64,000 nt of DNA from Phoronis australis (GCA_002633005.1 NMRA01000011.1:1771275-1835274), one strand, 5' to 3'; positions 48,341 through 61,243 are shown, numbered from the stretch's first letter. Translations and numbers: made by a program. Notes: generated from the letters alone by a model not told the origin.

Positions 48341-48989
48341 TCATCTCACTAGTGAGATAACTAGATGGGTTATTACACGGTTGTGTTTACCATTTGACGC
48401 TGACATTATGGTATAAAGTGACGTATTTTCCTTTTAATACAGCAGTGCTTTAGACTTAATAAAATAAAACTTAGTTGCTGGCTGCCAACACAATGCTCTG
48501 CGTGCGTAGTCGCGCACGTGTGCATATAAGTCGCCGGTGACACTCGTGTTTACTTCAACATACTTTTGTAATTAAGTGACCAATAATCATTTTCATTCTT
48601 ATTTTTATTTATCCCAGGCAATTCAATAGACAGCATAGCACTGATTACAGGGATAGTGGACTTAGGTTTACTCAATAATGTCGAAAGTTTGTGAACAGGT
48701 TTATATTCTGCGTGAACTGGACATGCGTTATTCAAAGCCGTGTCCACTGATGTTGGGCTAAAGGTCAAATAAATGAAAGAGTGAAATAAACATTTTATGC
48801 GCCCACATATTTATATGTGGTCGCATATTGCCGTCATCTCTGTCTGGGCATCCTGACTTCCGGGCGCCCGGTGTCGAGCCTCCGCAGCTGTATTTCCTAA
48901 ACCCCGAGCAAGATCTTAATGAAATTCGGCAGACGTGTTCCTATTAAGCTGACGACGGACGACGACAAATTTTGGAGCGGTCTCACTAC

Positions 48990-50450
48990 CAGTGTGCCCC
49001 TAATGGCAATTTTAGTTGTTTACGCTTACCTCTGTATCTTTGGAGGTCCTCAACGGTTTCGCCTAAAATTTGGCAGTTAGGCATCTATTAGTGAGGTGAT
49101 GCCACCCCCTCGTTTTCGGACGGATTTGAGGTACTTTGCGTCACTTAGTAGCCATTTTTACTCTTTTCGAGTCAGTTTTTGGCGTCCGCCCTTCTATCAA
49201 CCAAACCGCTCTGGGTATGATTTTGAAAATTGGCATATGTGTTGTTACTGTAAAAAGGGCGGCTGACAATGATTTTCTGACGACTTCGACTACTCCGGCG
49301 CCTCGTAGTGGCAGTTTTGTTATTTTTGCGGCCATGGCTGTACCTCCTAAACCGTTAGTGGGAATCTTTTAATAATTGTAGCAAGTATATTCATATGATG
49401 TTGGCAGGGAACGACGACGACTTTCGCATCGATCGGTCTACATTTGCACCCCCTAGTGGCAATTTTTGTTTTTTTACGTTTACCTTTGTATCATCAAAGG
49501 TCCTCAACCGATTTTCATAAAATTTGGCAGATAGGCGTGTATTATTGGGATGACGCAACCCTCCCGTTTTCGGATGGGTTCGGTGTATTTTGCACCACCT
49601 AGTGGTCATTTTTACTGTTTTTTTGGCGTCCACCCCTCTATTAACCAAACCGTTCTAAGGATATCCTGAAAATTGGCATGTACACATGTATGTTCTTACT
49701 ATGAAGGAGATGGCTGACGATGATTTTCAGACGACTTCGATCACTGTGGCGTCTCCTAGTGGTAGTTTTGTTTTCTTGGGCTCATGACTGTATATCCTTA
49801 ACCGTTTGCAGGATGTTTACTAAACTTAGCAAGTTTATTTATTTGATGTTGACAACAATTTGTCCCCTGGTGACAATTTTAGTTTTTAACGTTTACCTCT
49901 GTATCAATGGTCCTCAACGGATTTTCATAGAATTTGGAATAAAGACATCTGTTGGTGAGGTGACGCTACACTGCCGTTTTCGAATGGATCGAAGGTATTT
50001 TGCGCCACCTGGTGTCTATTTTTACTGTTTTTAGCGTCCACCTCTCTATCAACCAAACCATTTTAAGGACGATTTTTAAAATAGGCGGATATGTTCTCCG
50101 TGTGATGAGAACGGATGACGATGACGACTTCGAATACTGTGGCGCCTCCTGGTGGTAGTTTTGTTTTGCGCCCATAGCTGTATCTCCTAAACCCAGTACA
50201 GGATCTTTATTAAACTTTGTAAGTGTATCTTAATGGAGCTAACAATACACAACGACAACTTTCAGGTGGACGCTTTGCCCTCTTTTGGCTATTTCATATT
50301 TTGTTTTCCATTGTTTCTCTGAAGTTCCTTGACAGATTTTTATCAAATTTGGTAAATAGCTTTGAATTACAGAAGCGATGCCATGTTCAGTTTTCAGATG
50401 GATTGGACGTTTTGCGCCGTCTAGTGGCCATTTTTATGATAGAAATAAAC
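48990..50450. repeat. Tandem repeat, about four units of 410-450 bp
   Basis: A landmark TTGCGYCACCTAGTGGTCATTTTTA-like segment occurs at about 49,136, 49,588, 49,998 and 50,410, and a second landmark CCCCTAGTGGCAATTTT at about 49,010, 49,450 and 49,862, in the same order each time. CCAAACCGTTCTAAGG-like and CTGTATCTCCTAAACC segments also recur. Frames are not conserved between units. Confidence 0.8.
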
Positions 50451-50529
50451 TACTCTAGAAGCATACGGTTTGTGGTGCATTCGTGGGCACATTTCAAAGC
50501 TCCTCGTTGCTCTTGTTCATATTAGTATC

Positions 50530-53500
50530 AACGGTTATTTTTCTCTCTTTATGAACATTCTCTTGAAAGTATTGTATGCAATTATATAAAAATTCTAGCA
50601 TCGGTATTAGAAAGTACTAGGCTCTACCACATCACCTTCACACATATGAGCGAAAGTAGGAGCTATATTTTGAGGGGGAGTGAATCAAAGTAATTTGCCC
50701 AAACTTAGCCAGTGGGCCTCGAGCTATAGGAAGACATTTCGTGAAAACTTTCATCTCGCAATTTTCCTTGTTTTTGGATGACTGACTAAAGTGATTCTAA
50801 TTAATTATTTTAAAAGTTCTCACTTTCAACTTGAGCATTTTCTTTAAAAACGAAGTTTATATGGATTATTGTGTAGGAGAGTAGTAGAGGGCGCTGCATA
50901 CATAAGCACTGGTCAATCATAAACAAAGAAGCCCATTTCTGGTTCTTCACTGGGGTATATACAAATTACACAACTACCTCGAGCACGAGATTAAGAAATC
51001 TGTGGCAGATAGACAAAAGTAAAGTTCAAACGAGATTGTGTCACGCATCAGTTTTGTGAGAATAGTAGTTGTATATACCTATTACACTATTAGTTTTGTA
51101 CATTATTACTTCATTTTACAATGAACATCTCAATCACATTCCATTTTTCTAACTTGCTTAACTTAGCGCGAATCACCGCAAGCAAAATATTGTCCTAGAT
51201 AAAAATATATTTCCACGCATAACATGCTTCACATTGTTTTTCGGTATATTTCTAGTAATGTAATAATCAAATTGCGGTAGAATTTATCAGTCAAGTGTCC
51301 CCTAGAATTACGAAGTTTTATACATTATTTTCAGTTTATTTTGAAAAAAACGATGATGCCATGTTGAAAAGGCATCGTTTGAAAACACATGTAAATGATG
51401 TTGGTTGGTTTGTGCTCATTTTAATGAAAATGAAGTCGAAACAGTATTTTAACTTGTCTGGGAACAGGATATTAAGTTGTTTTTGGTGCGAGTAATGAAA
51501 AGTGAAGTGAAATATCTGAAAGGCATAAAATAATGGAAGAACGCACAGAATAGGAAGGAAATTAGGCTCCACAGTTGATGTTTCTTTTGTATTTCAGCAA
51601 CAATTCAAGTCATTTCAGCACGCACATCAATCAAAATTGTCAGCATAAGAAATTTGGCTGTTTGATATGACCTTTACAGAGGGCATGATTAATATGACCA
51701 ACGGTATTGTAATTAATGAAACCGAACCAATCTTTATGAACTACAGATAAAAATATGACGGTGTTCAGGTACTTTTAAACCAGATTGGAGAATGCTTATA
51801 AAATACATTTTATTACCATGAAAATTTTAAAGAAAAATATCCCCGAAAACACAGGTTGCCACAACTAAACAAAACAACGAATAAATAAATGGTATTAATA
51901 CTTACTAAAAATAAAAACAATCAACTTTACAAGAAATTTCCATTACATCTTTAAAAACTTTAAGAATGTGAAAATACTGACCAAGGAGTAAAAATTAAAA
52001 ATCCACTTATCTGGTAATAGTTCATCAATATTCAATGTTTTAGCCTATTACATGTCTCAATGATCACGACATATCACAACTTTGTGCTCCATTTTACTTA
52101 TATTTCCACTGTACTCACTCAAATTGTTTCAAACGCCGAATAACTCTGAATGACTTTTATTTCAATTATTTGAATTTGGAGGGAGGCCGGATGAGGGGGT
52201 CCAGAGAAGGTATTTGCTGGATGTGCCTTATTTTGACGACGCTGAATTTGTCTCTTTAATTGTTACATGTTTTATACCTGTTGTGATGTAGGGTGAGCAT
52301 CTCTGGTAAAAGTTTACTAAAACAAATCCAACACAATTGAAGTCCACGTTTGTCATACTTTCTCCTACTCATTTGCCACACAGTTCAGTTGAAACACCTT
52401 GAAAACCTAAATTCATCTCTTGTTCATTTACATGTAATTGGTATTAAAGATGGTTTCTTATTTTATCACTACGTTGCAGGAAATCATTTTTAAAAGGCTA
52501 TTTTACTAACATGTCCTATTTTGCTTGGTCAGTGTAACCAACAGTATTCATTTAAAAGCATGTGTTGGAATTTTCTAGACGATTTATTGTACACGGACTC
52601 TAAATTTCAAGAGTTTGTCAAATTCATTGGATAACTACACACAGCACCTTATCCACATTTGAATGAGATGAAAAATGTCAATTGTCAGGTTTAAGCCGTT
52701 TTTAAAGCTCCTAGAGCTCAGGACCCATTGACAGCTCTTTGAAACGTTGTGTATTCAAATGAGGTGAGGATGAACAGACAAATAGCGAGCTATTTTTGGA
52801 ACGTTACTTTTTGAAAGCCTTTTGATCAATTTGGAATCTTATTGTACTGGTACCAAAGCCATGCCAGTCAATTACTGCAAAAAGTGTAATTTAAAATAAA
52901 AAGAAATATATTACAGTAACCAGTGTTACTTGAATACCCAACCCCCTGGGATTATCAGTCACTTTAAACAAAATACATGAACAGGAATGCATAAACAATA
53001 AAGCTCAAAAATAATTAAGAAATTAAGTGAACAGAAAATTCCGCCGTCTATTAAAAGCACCTTCTTTATATCTAGCCATAACATTACATTTTTTCATAAA
53101 ATAGTAAGCTTGTCTTCACAAAGTAACAGGTCGACATTCGGGAGAATAAGTGTGATTTTATTAAACAACAAAATTCTTAAATCTTCGTAAAAAGAAGAAT
53201 GGCAAAGAAAATGAATTTCATCTTCAACAGCGTGCAAATTTCCAAGCAAACAAAATCTGTTTCAGAGATCTATGTTACACACATCCCAGATTCATTTTGA
53301 AGTGGGAAAATTCCAAAACAAAACTGTGATAAACGTTATCTATCGATATCAGACAGGAACTAAAGTAGTTTTCATTAAAAAAGATCCTTTTAAAATTTTG
53401 TCTACTGTTCTCAATTTTACAGAAAATCTGGGTGCAAGAATGGAGAATCCGTAATTTTGCTATTTTATAGCTATGACCATAGTTAATAACTTCTGGACGT

Positions 53501-53880
53501 CCATCACAGTAGCGATAAATTATACAAAAAAAAAATGTTTTTAGTTCATGTGTCCAATAAAAGTACCATTCAACACCATCTTACAAAGCTTTTGAGTTTC
53601 ATTTTTTGTGGTGGAAGGTTTTGTTTTGGTTTGTTAACAAGGCGATTTAGCGTTCATAATTGAACATGATAAAACTATGAACCCAATGGAATTCACTCGT
53701 TACTTCAACGAACAGATTCACCGTCGGTAACTTGATGTACTCTAGTTCTCGAGCCGGCTTGACTTACATTTAATTAGCGCTACGTGTGTCTTTTAAACTT
53801 ATTATCGACTAGAATACACCTTCAAATACTTTCATATGATTACAAACGGCTTAGTCTGATCCTTAACATTCTTGACAATT
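50530..53880. other. Intergenic stretch, no supported gene
   Basis: Very AT-rich. No frame over about 80 codons, no domain resemblance and no clear repeat family seen by eye. Confidence 0.5.
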
Positions 53881-53895
53881 CCTCTTCTTTTTCAG

Positions 53896-53970
53896 TCATG
53901 GAAGACGACATCACTGAATTCGCATTCCACCCAGTCGTCATAACGAGCAATTTTGGGTCATTTTGTTTGA
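53896..53970 (+). CDS. Possible 5' exon of the CARD gene
   Basis: After TCTTCTTTTTCAG an ATG at 53,899 opens MEDDITEFAFHPVVI, running to a stop at 53,975. The acceptor is good and the peptide acidic, but no good donor was found, so it may be intron. It lies 0.36 kb upstream of the CARD exon. Confidence 0.2.
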
Positions 53971-54257
53971 ATTAATTTTGGCGTGTACTGTACTTTCACT
54001 GAAGTCAATATGTTGATTTTTAGTCGCCACAAATGTGAAATATTCTCGACTACGCTTCAAAAAATTACCGGAAATCATGCACATGCACAGATTGTTTTCA
54101 TTTCCAAGGTGATACATGCACAATAAATAACGATAAATGAGCAATAAGTGTGTCTCAGTGACTAGTCTTTAACTTTCCATAACCTGTCGACATAATGCGG
54201 AGTTAGGGAGAGAGGGATTGCCCGATTTTTTTCTCTAGAGCGTTCTTTTTGTTTTAG

Positions 54258-54497
54258 GTCGAACCATCACTTTCAACTGTATGCAAAATGGACGAAGCAG
54301 ACTCCCAGAGACTTAAACACAACAGGACAGCCTTACTGAGCAATGTGGACCCAAATGGCGGTATCATCGACTATTTGATCGAAAAGGACATTTTAACTGA
54401 CAACGATAACGAAAGATTACGCCAGGAAAGAACACCCACAGACAAAACACGACTACTTATTGAAACTTTACCCAAGAGAGGGAAAAGGGCGTTTCCG
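54258..54497 (+). CDS. CARD domain exon 1
   Basis: Encodes the first five helices of a caspase recruitment domain, a death-fold module that assembles signalling complexes through CARD-CARD contacts. Acceptor TTGTTTTAG; the frame is open through the acceptor and an ATG at 54,288 starts MDEADSQRLKHNRTALLS. The segments GGIIDYLIEKDILTDND (helices 2-3) and TRLLIETLPKRGKRAF (helices 4-5) are typical: hydrophobic I-I-D-Y-L, I-L-T, L-L-x-x-L-P-x-R-G. Translation without splicing would stop at 54,512, but the GT at 54,498 in phase 0 joins the exon at 55,530 and completes the fold. Whether 54,288 is the true start or the exon continues from an upstream one is open. Confidence 0.85.
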
Positions 54498-55184
54498 GTA
54501 GATGCATGTTAGGTTTCATCTGTCTCCTCACGAAAGCAGACTGAGCGATATTTAGTAGCTCTTGCAATGCCATTAGTTATCCAGTTTCTCACAATGCGCC
54601 ACCTGTCGAGTATTTGTAGAGTCAAGAGTTTTGTTTAAATTTCGCGACTGTCACAACAATAGAGCGGTAAAATAAAATAAACACTTCTTGTATTCGATGA
54701 TTAGATTGTGGTTGGAATGGAACGCATACTAATTGTTTTAGATTGATTAAACGCCTTCATGTTTATTAATCTCAGTTGGCCATTTCAAGCTGTATATCGA
54801 CCCTGTTTAGCAGTCAGAGTTGAGCTGAAACCGAAGTACTTCAGGGTTCAAAACTTTTCCACTCTACGTGTAACCAGATCTTGAACTGCTATCGGATGAG
54901 CCTGCAACACAAGTCACCGACAATGAGTACTGATGTACAATTTTCGAATCAGTAATTATATAGAGTTGGATAGTCCCAATGAACTCTCAAGCGTTTTCTT
55001 GAGGGTTTCCTTGTTTTTGTTGGTAATGAAAATAGAATCCTATCAGGGTTTGGAATGAGATGAGACTGATTTTACGAGACTAAAGTGCCTAATTCGATTT
55101 TTGATTTTAACTAAACATGACGAAATGAAGATTTAACTCACACTGTAAGTTGTCAAGTCATTGCTAACGAAATTTACCTACGTA

Positions 55185-55445
55185 TCAGTTTCCAATGTTT
55201 CCTCATTTTATTCCACCCTTTCTTTTTTCATTCCACCACGTCCTCCTCGATTCTTTCCACTCGTCATTCATTCCCTTTGTTCCACGTTCACCACCCTTCT
55301 TCCTTCATTCAACGCTTTTCGCCTCAAGCTTCATTTCTTTCATTTCCTCATCATTCCGTGTCTTTTTTCCTTCTCCATTCCCTACGGTCCTCCTCAATTG
55401 CCTCCCCCCGCCACCATCCGCACCTTCCTTCCTCTCCCTTAATCC
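55185..55445 (+). repeat. Pyrimidine-rich low-complexity tract
   Basis: About 260 bp of almost pure C/T (TTCC, CCTCC and TTTC runs) in CARD intron 1. Open frames in all three forward phases here are artefacts of composition. Confidence 0.8.
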
Positions 55446-55529
55446 AAAATTGTTCTAGCTGGAAGGACGACACGTTCTTTATATCTGTCTGATATCCACT
55501 CTTCGTATATTTGAATACCTGTTTTTTAG

Positions 55530-55590
55530 GTTTTTCTAGAGGCTCTCAAACGTTATCAACAGGAATATGTTTATGACCTGCTTATGAGCG
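55530..55590 (+). CDS. CARD domain exon 2
   Basis: Acceptor GTTTTTTAG (phase 0), donor GTAAGT (phase 1). It reads VFLEALKRYQQEYVYDLLMS plus one base. Joined to the exon at 54,258 it gives the classic last CARD helix, with the R-A-F-x-x-F-L-E-A-L junction pattern, bringing the domain to about 90 residues, the usual size. This phase match is the best evidence that both exons are real. Confidence 0.85.
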
Positions 55591-55723
55591 GTAAGTCATT
55601 CAAAAACTTATCATGCCGCTTACATGTACATTAAAAACGCAGATTTAACGGACTAAAGTGTTTTTCACCTTTTACAGTTATTGCAGTTCTTCTCTCACTA
55701 TTCTAAACACGTTTGTTTTACAG

Positions 55724-55780
55724 ACGGAAGTCCTCCACCATCTATCGCCTCGAGTATTAAGCAACATATTTTTTCTTCAG
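55724..55780 (+). CDS. CARD gene exon 3 (57 nt, phase 1-1)
   Basis: Acceptor TTTGTTTTACAG, donor GTAAGT. Phase 1 reads DGSPPPSIASSIKQHIFSSG. This looks like a proline/serine linker after the CARD. Symmetric phase means it can be skipped without frame change. Confidence 0.7.
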
Positions 55781-56479
55781 GTAAGTCAGCTTAATGTGCA
55801 GGAGCGTCGTTTACATAAATAGTAAGAACAACCCTAACAATAGTACTCGGATAACCGAAGCTAGAAAGCAAAAACAAAAAGGTAATCAATTAATTTGAGC
55901 CAAGGCGGTACCCTTGCGCTACTTAAAAGTTGAATTTTCTTTTTAGAACAATGTGACATCATTTCTAGAATCTATAAATCTACATGCACCGGCCTCTAAC
56001 CTATTTAAATAGGGTCAACCCGGATTAGAACAGCGACACTCAAATCTTGCTGTACACGTACATGTATTTACCCGCAATGCCGTAAACATCTGTCAGCCAA
56101 ATTTGCAGCCTTGTTTTCGTGACATTTGAGCTTCACATGTTATTTGCTGTTGTCTGATTCTTTACAAGTTATTCTCGAAGTACAGTGTGTTACTGCTGTG
56201 CTGTGCGCTGCAACTCCGACGTGAGAAAGTTAGACAAAATGTAAAAATTCCCGTGGATGTGTGATGTGAAGTTGTTCGACTTTCCAACATCAATGAGAGA
56301 CACGAAAATGTGCCTGACTTCCCAAACGACATTACGCAAGTTCTTGTCTCCGAAAAATGATAGTGCTTCCGTCGTGTAAACCAAGAGGGCCATATTGGGA
56401 CGAAGTTAGGTCGATGATTTCTTCTGTCGTCTTCAGATAATACAGCGTTCTGTGAAGTATCTATAAAACGCTAATCAGT

Positions 56480-56940
56480 TCGGACCCAGATGTTGAGTGG
56501 GCAACTGCCGTTCGACTCCGTCGGACAGAAACTTCTCGAGAGCTGCCGCTAGGACACCCGCCCCCGCCCGACGCCTCCTTCCCAATAGTTCCCGCGAAGG
56601 AAAAGCGCCTGGTTCTGTGGCTTCAAATCCACGGCGTGTTTTTTTTTTTCTCTTTGTCTCAATGAGTCGTGGCCTCAGTCGACCAGTCGAAGCCGAACAC
56701 AATTCGGAGGTATTTGTCCGCGGCCTGCGATTACCGTTTACTACGCCTTCTAGGTCGCGTGCTCAATATTCGGAGACGAGAGAATTCAAAGAAACTATGT
56801 CAAAGTTGAATAACTTTAGGAGAGAAGTGAAGGGGCGGCCTCGGTATTTTATGCTTACCCGTTCGCCGCCGCGTAGACGTAACCTGTGTGCTGCGGTCGC
56901 GTGCTTCGACATATAGAGAGACCTACTACGAATTCACGAT
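56480..56940. promoter_or_regulatory. GC/CpG-rich island
   Basis: The GC and CpG content rises sharply against the AT-rich surroundings (many CG dinucleotides in 56,500-56,900). This creates long open frames on both strands (one beginning MGNCRSTPS), but none has convincing coding character. It may be an alternative promoter within the CARD gene. Confidence 0.35.
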
Positions 56941-57654
56941 GACGAGGTGAGAGTTCCTCGCTTATTCTTCCCGTTAAAAGTACTTTTATATCAGAGGTAA
57001 GTGGCCAAGATCTTAGCCTTTATTTCAGTCTTTAGTGCATTGCCATAGATACATGTAAATAAACTTTTTGACCACGTTTTGTAAAAAGCGAACCGATGCC
57101 CATACAGTCACGCCGGGGTTTTCCTTTGTCTCCGGCGTAGGCTAAACTAGCTACTAGTCCACAGAGTCAACTGTTTAAAAGTTTCGCGTTTCCCGTTTTA
57201 ATCAATCAGTTTGGTGTTAAGTCCTGATGTGGAATCAGTCGTGCTGCGGAATAGTATGGTCATAAAAAGTACACAGTCATCACATTTTTACATTTTGGGT
57301 TTAAATTGAATTGTAAACAAAGACAGTTTCAAGTCAGGTCAGGTGTTAATGTTTATCTGGGTCAACCTTTTGCCACGTTGGACTGGTACAGGATGACATA
57401 ATCCCACTGGGAACTTTCTTTCAATAAATAAAATTTTCAAGTTATCAAATAAGTTTGATCACGTCAAGAATCGCATTCACGTGTGACAATTTCCTGCTAT
57501 TGTGTGTGTCATGCCAAATATTAGTCAGTGAAAATCCAAACCTGTCAGAAGAACCCAACTGAACTCGACCTGACAGGCATTCTTTGATATGGGCAAAAGA
57601 GCCCGTATGTTGCAGGTTACTCAAACCTGATGGAAGCACCCGCAAACTTACCCA

Positions 57655-57778
57655 GAATTCAGTAGCGCTAGGACTTTGTTGAAAATCAAGACTTCGCAAG
57701 ATTACGTGGGATGTTGCTACGTACGAGAACGCGTGATTTTGGCTACATTTTTGCGAGGTCCTAGCATTACTGAACTCT
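57655..57778. mobile_element. MITE copy related to 24,793
   Basis: The left end TTCAGTAGCGCTAGGACTTTG and inverted right end GCGAGGTCCTAGCATTACTGAA bracket about 120 bp, with AAGACTTCGCAAGATTACGTG inside, as in the first copy. Confidence 0.65.
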
Positions 57779-57880
57779 ACCGTGTTGAATCGACATGTTA
57801 AAGCTGGTCGTGGAGAACACTGATGTATCAAAATGACTCCCAAGCATAATTGATTGTTGTTTTTCTTTTCTCTTTTACAG

Positions 57881-57909
57881 TTACCGGTGTTTATGAAAAA
57901 AACAATTAA
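57881..57909 (+). CDS. Possible alternative terminal exon of the CARD gene
   Basis: A long pyrimidine tract and TTTTACAG acceptor are followed in phase 1 by TGVYEKNN and TAA. If used after exon 3 it would produce a short protein with little more than the CARD. The acceptor is strong but the coding part is too short to judge. Confidence 0.3.
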
Positions 57910-58566
57910 CCCAAGATTGGGAATGCCTTTTTGCAAATAATTTTTCGATTATTGGTTGAAAACTTCATCTTTATAAATGAAAAAGAGGAAGCAAAGAATT
58001 TTATTGGACTACCTACCAACACTAATCCTCCATGAACCCAATCGAACATTGTCTGAATATCTGCGCGCAATACACGTTCAGGTACCGGATACGTCGAAAG
58101 AGGTGTGCGGTTAAACTCCATTTGCTGGAACACAGTGTGAGACATGTGTACCACAGAAGCTGTTGTATTCTACATTCCAAGGCCACTGCACTTCGGTTTG
58201 CCACATTATTTTCGCACAGCATTCCGACCTATTGCTCTACTGTGACGGGATCAGCACTAAGCTAATTTGATTGAGGACTTTGTTCACTACAGCTAAACAT
58301 GTGAAGCGTATGTTCACAAATAGATCTGTACATGTGAATTTGAGGTATGGTAATAAAGACCCATTGTGTGTATGTACTTCGTGGTATTACCATCATCACA
58401 TTGTGTTCGATGAAAGAAACGGGCGTTTGACAAAGAATGAAATGCTATAAACAAAAGATTGGATGGCAATAGAAAATAGTACCTTAACGCATTGATAACA
58501 TCACAGCTTTTAGGTGATATTTTTGTTGCCTAACTCAAGCATGTATCCCCAGGACCACTCCCCATG

Positions 58567-61243
58567 CAGTGGCGGATCTACGTTTTCAGTAAGGGGGGTA
58601 GGATTCCTGCAAAGGTCGAATCCGAAACGCGTGACACCGAGCGGGGGGTGGGGGTAAACCCTCCTCCCGTGTATGACAACTTTTTGTTTTTGTAGCCAAA
58701 CAGTGAAATTTCCATGCATCCTGGTACGTTTCTGGCACTTAACATGTCCCTGGAGTTTTTCTTAAGATGATTAAAACCCTTCCCGATTTCGTCACATGAA
58801 CTTGGCTCATAAGTTTCGTGAAACCATATTTGTGCACATCTGGGTATGAGTCACACAACCAGCAAAACATCTGCGTACACACACCTTTTTAGCATACGAA
58901 AAAGTGTGGTGTGTATACAGGGGCTTAGACAACTACCAAATATCCAAGAGCATAAGGAGTACCGACGGGGTGTAAAAACTTGAATATCAGATGATCGCAA
59001 CAGCCTCAAGCTGTTTAAGAACGAAGACCTGAACTGTTAGTCCGGAAATAAACATGTGTTCTGTCTCGTTACGAAACAAACTGGCGAACGATGGTGCTCT
59101 CAGCTCATATTCTATTATTAAAAGCGACACTAAATAATTAAGTATCACTTTATTAAGCTGAATCACGTTGACAACAATTGAAAAACGTCAAATGTATCAT
59201 GAAACAAATCATCTGAAAACAGTTTCACGAAACCAAAACATTCTATTCACCGTGGTGAAAATATATATACAGGAGCAGTTTGCAGAGGGACCAGTTGTAC
59301 ACTGAGAGTACACAAAAACTCTGGCCAGGTCCGTCACGAGACCAAAAGTACATCTGTGCTTATTATCCCTATGAAAATAGTCGATCTGTCGCGGGACCAA
59401 ACAGTACTGGCTGAGTTAAATAGTTTTACAAAGCACACTTTGGTAAAAAACATCGTAAGACTTATTCGCCGAGGGACCAGACAATACACTAAAACTCAAT
59501 AGCTACACAAATCAAGCTGGCCTGGTCCGTCACGAGGCCTAAAGCGTACTTTGCAAAAAAAATTAAATTGAAAACTTCTCTCTAGACACTTTTTAATCCC
59601 AGTGGTTGCTCATACGTGTAGTTTACACATCTGGTGGTCAACTGCTGCGAGAGGTTGTCTAGGAAGGGTTTTTCCACCGTTCTGTAGTACTCACTGGAAG
59701 AAACAAGTATTGAATACAAATTTAACTACTCGCTACGTGAAATAGATTTTGGATATGAAGCAGATGGACTCAAGTGAAAATACGAACCAGAATCAGTTTC
59801 TGTGCGCTCGTAGACCCTCTGCTGTACTGGGTAAATTTGGCATGTCCAAAAATAGTTTCTATTTCGTTTTCATTGTACACGGGCATAAAAAACCGACATT
59901 ATTACAAACTTGTAGAATTATAACTTACTACTGGGTGTTTCTTCAGGAACGTTGTTATCTTTCTGTTGTCTAGACTGCCGAGGAATCTGTACATCGGATC
60001 CAATGGGTTGCTCCTCTTGGAACCATTCTACCCAGACATCTTCGACGTTTGCTCCCAACACTTGCTCTTCGTCAACTGCTGTGTCAATGAGCTTGTACGC
60101 CTTTACAATGTCAGCATCTCGTTTCGCAGTTCAGTTGGCACTAAGCCCCCTGAGGTTACCAAGTCCATTCAAAAAACTTACAGCATGCGCAACTAAATTT
60201 GATCCGTTCATCATGGACTACTTCAAACCTTGACGATGTATCACAGGACCCATTTGCATCTCTGCAATTTTTGAAATAAACGTCCCAATGCCTGAACGCT
60301 TGAAACCCGAAGTACTAACATCAAATAAATGTCTATGGGCAAGGGCGTTTCGTCGGGTGGGCTTTTCTGCGGAAATTCCCAGTATAGAAAACGGCAGTGG
60401 TGATTATTGCAGGAAGAAAGACGGTAGGTGTTGAGATCGGCACTACGGCTCCTTAGGAGGCCTATTGAACATCTCACGATTCCCGCAAGACTTTGTTGTG
60501 AAAATACAGCCTCCCCGCAATTTTTGGTACTGTACACTGTTCGCGAATGCGGTCACTTTGTCAATGTGTGTGCCCCCGTGGTCATTCCTTGTATAGACAT
60601 AACCTGTTAGAATGCATCTTCAAACAGACTCGCGACCAGACCACGGCGACCGCCACAATAGCAGTTCATCGGAAAACGATTTTTTTTTCAAAAGTATTAC
60701 ATGTACATGTACACTGTATGATATTGCGCAAGACAACTTTACTATACACCAGTCAAATTCGAGTTACAAACGTGTGGGGTGTAATAGGATGACACGGTAT
60801 GGCAGATGAGGTAAAAACACTGCACGACAATTCGCCTGAATATCAGGGTTGCGGCACCACAGTATTTCCCCTAATCAAATCAAAACATATCTTAGAGTAA
60901 AGAAACTATAGTTACCTAAAGAAATCAGCTATAGAGCTGTTCTTTCAGTGGTGGATCCATCTGCAATGCTCGGCTACTTCAGAAGTGTCGACGGAAGCGC
61001 GCGCACAATTGAACTCCGGGGTTTTGCCGATGAGCCACGAAGACTCGAAAAGCGTTGATTTTCATAACAGTAATTCACAATCCAAAAAACTATATTTTCA
61101 GAGTGAACCCCCCGCTCATTTTTTCCAAGTTGATTTACTTGGTGCCGTTTTTGTTTTGCTGGACACGTTTTTTTTAATTTTTGGGTCCTGGCCCGAGGGG
61201 GGGTTTAAACCCCCTGAACCCCCTCCCCGTAGATCCGCCACTG
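58567..61243. mobile_element. DNA transposon, 2677 bp, perfect 16-bp TIRs
   Basis: The left end CAGTGGCGGATCTACG is exactly inverted at the right end (CGTAGATCCGCCACTG). Both ends have G-rich/C-rich subterminal runs (AAGGGGGG; CCCCCTCCCC). The hexamer CCCATG flanks both sides (58,561-58,566 and 61,244-61,249) as a likely target duplication. CAGNGGCGGA-type ends are known from hAT-like elements, which normally make 8-bp duplications, so the superfamily is uncertain. It lies in an intron of the CARD gene. Confidence 0.8.
59918..60214 (-). pseudogene. Broken reading frame inside the transposon
   Basis: On the minus strand a 99-codon frame starts at ATG-ATG (60,214), contains an in-frame TGA as codon 28 (60,131-60,133) and ends at 59,918. 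After the TGA the codons are strongly G-first and acidic: KAYKLIDTAVDEEQVLG and EDVWVEWFQEEQPIG. It ends in or near a good donor, GTAAGT (59,928). Two plus-strand frames are also open here but have poorer codon character. I do not recognise the family. It could be a transposase piece or a captured host exon. Confidence 0.45.

Noticed and set aside
55161-55492. Three forward frames of 71-93 codons
   Set aside because: A pure C/T tract lacks stop codons in most frames; low-complexity artefact in a CARD intron.
56497-56916. 139-codon frame beginning MGNC
   Set aside because: CpG-rich sequence opens frames on both strands. There is no domain and no splice or codon support. Reported as a GC-rich island only.
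59952-60233. Plus-strand frames of 76-93 codons in the transposon
   Set aside because: The minus strand over the same stretch has better codon character and a clean donor, so these are more likely its shadows.
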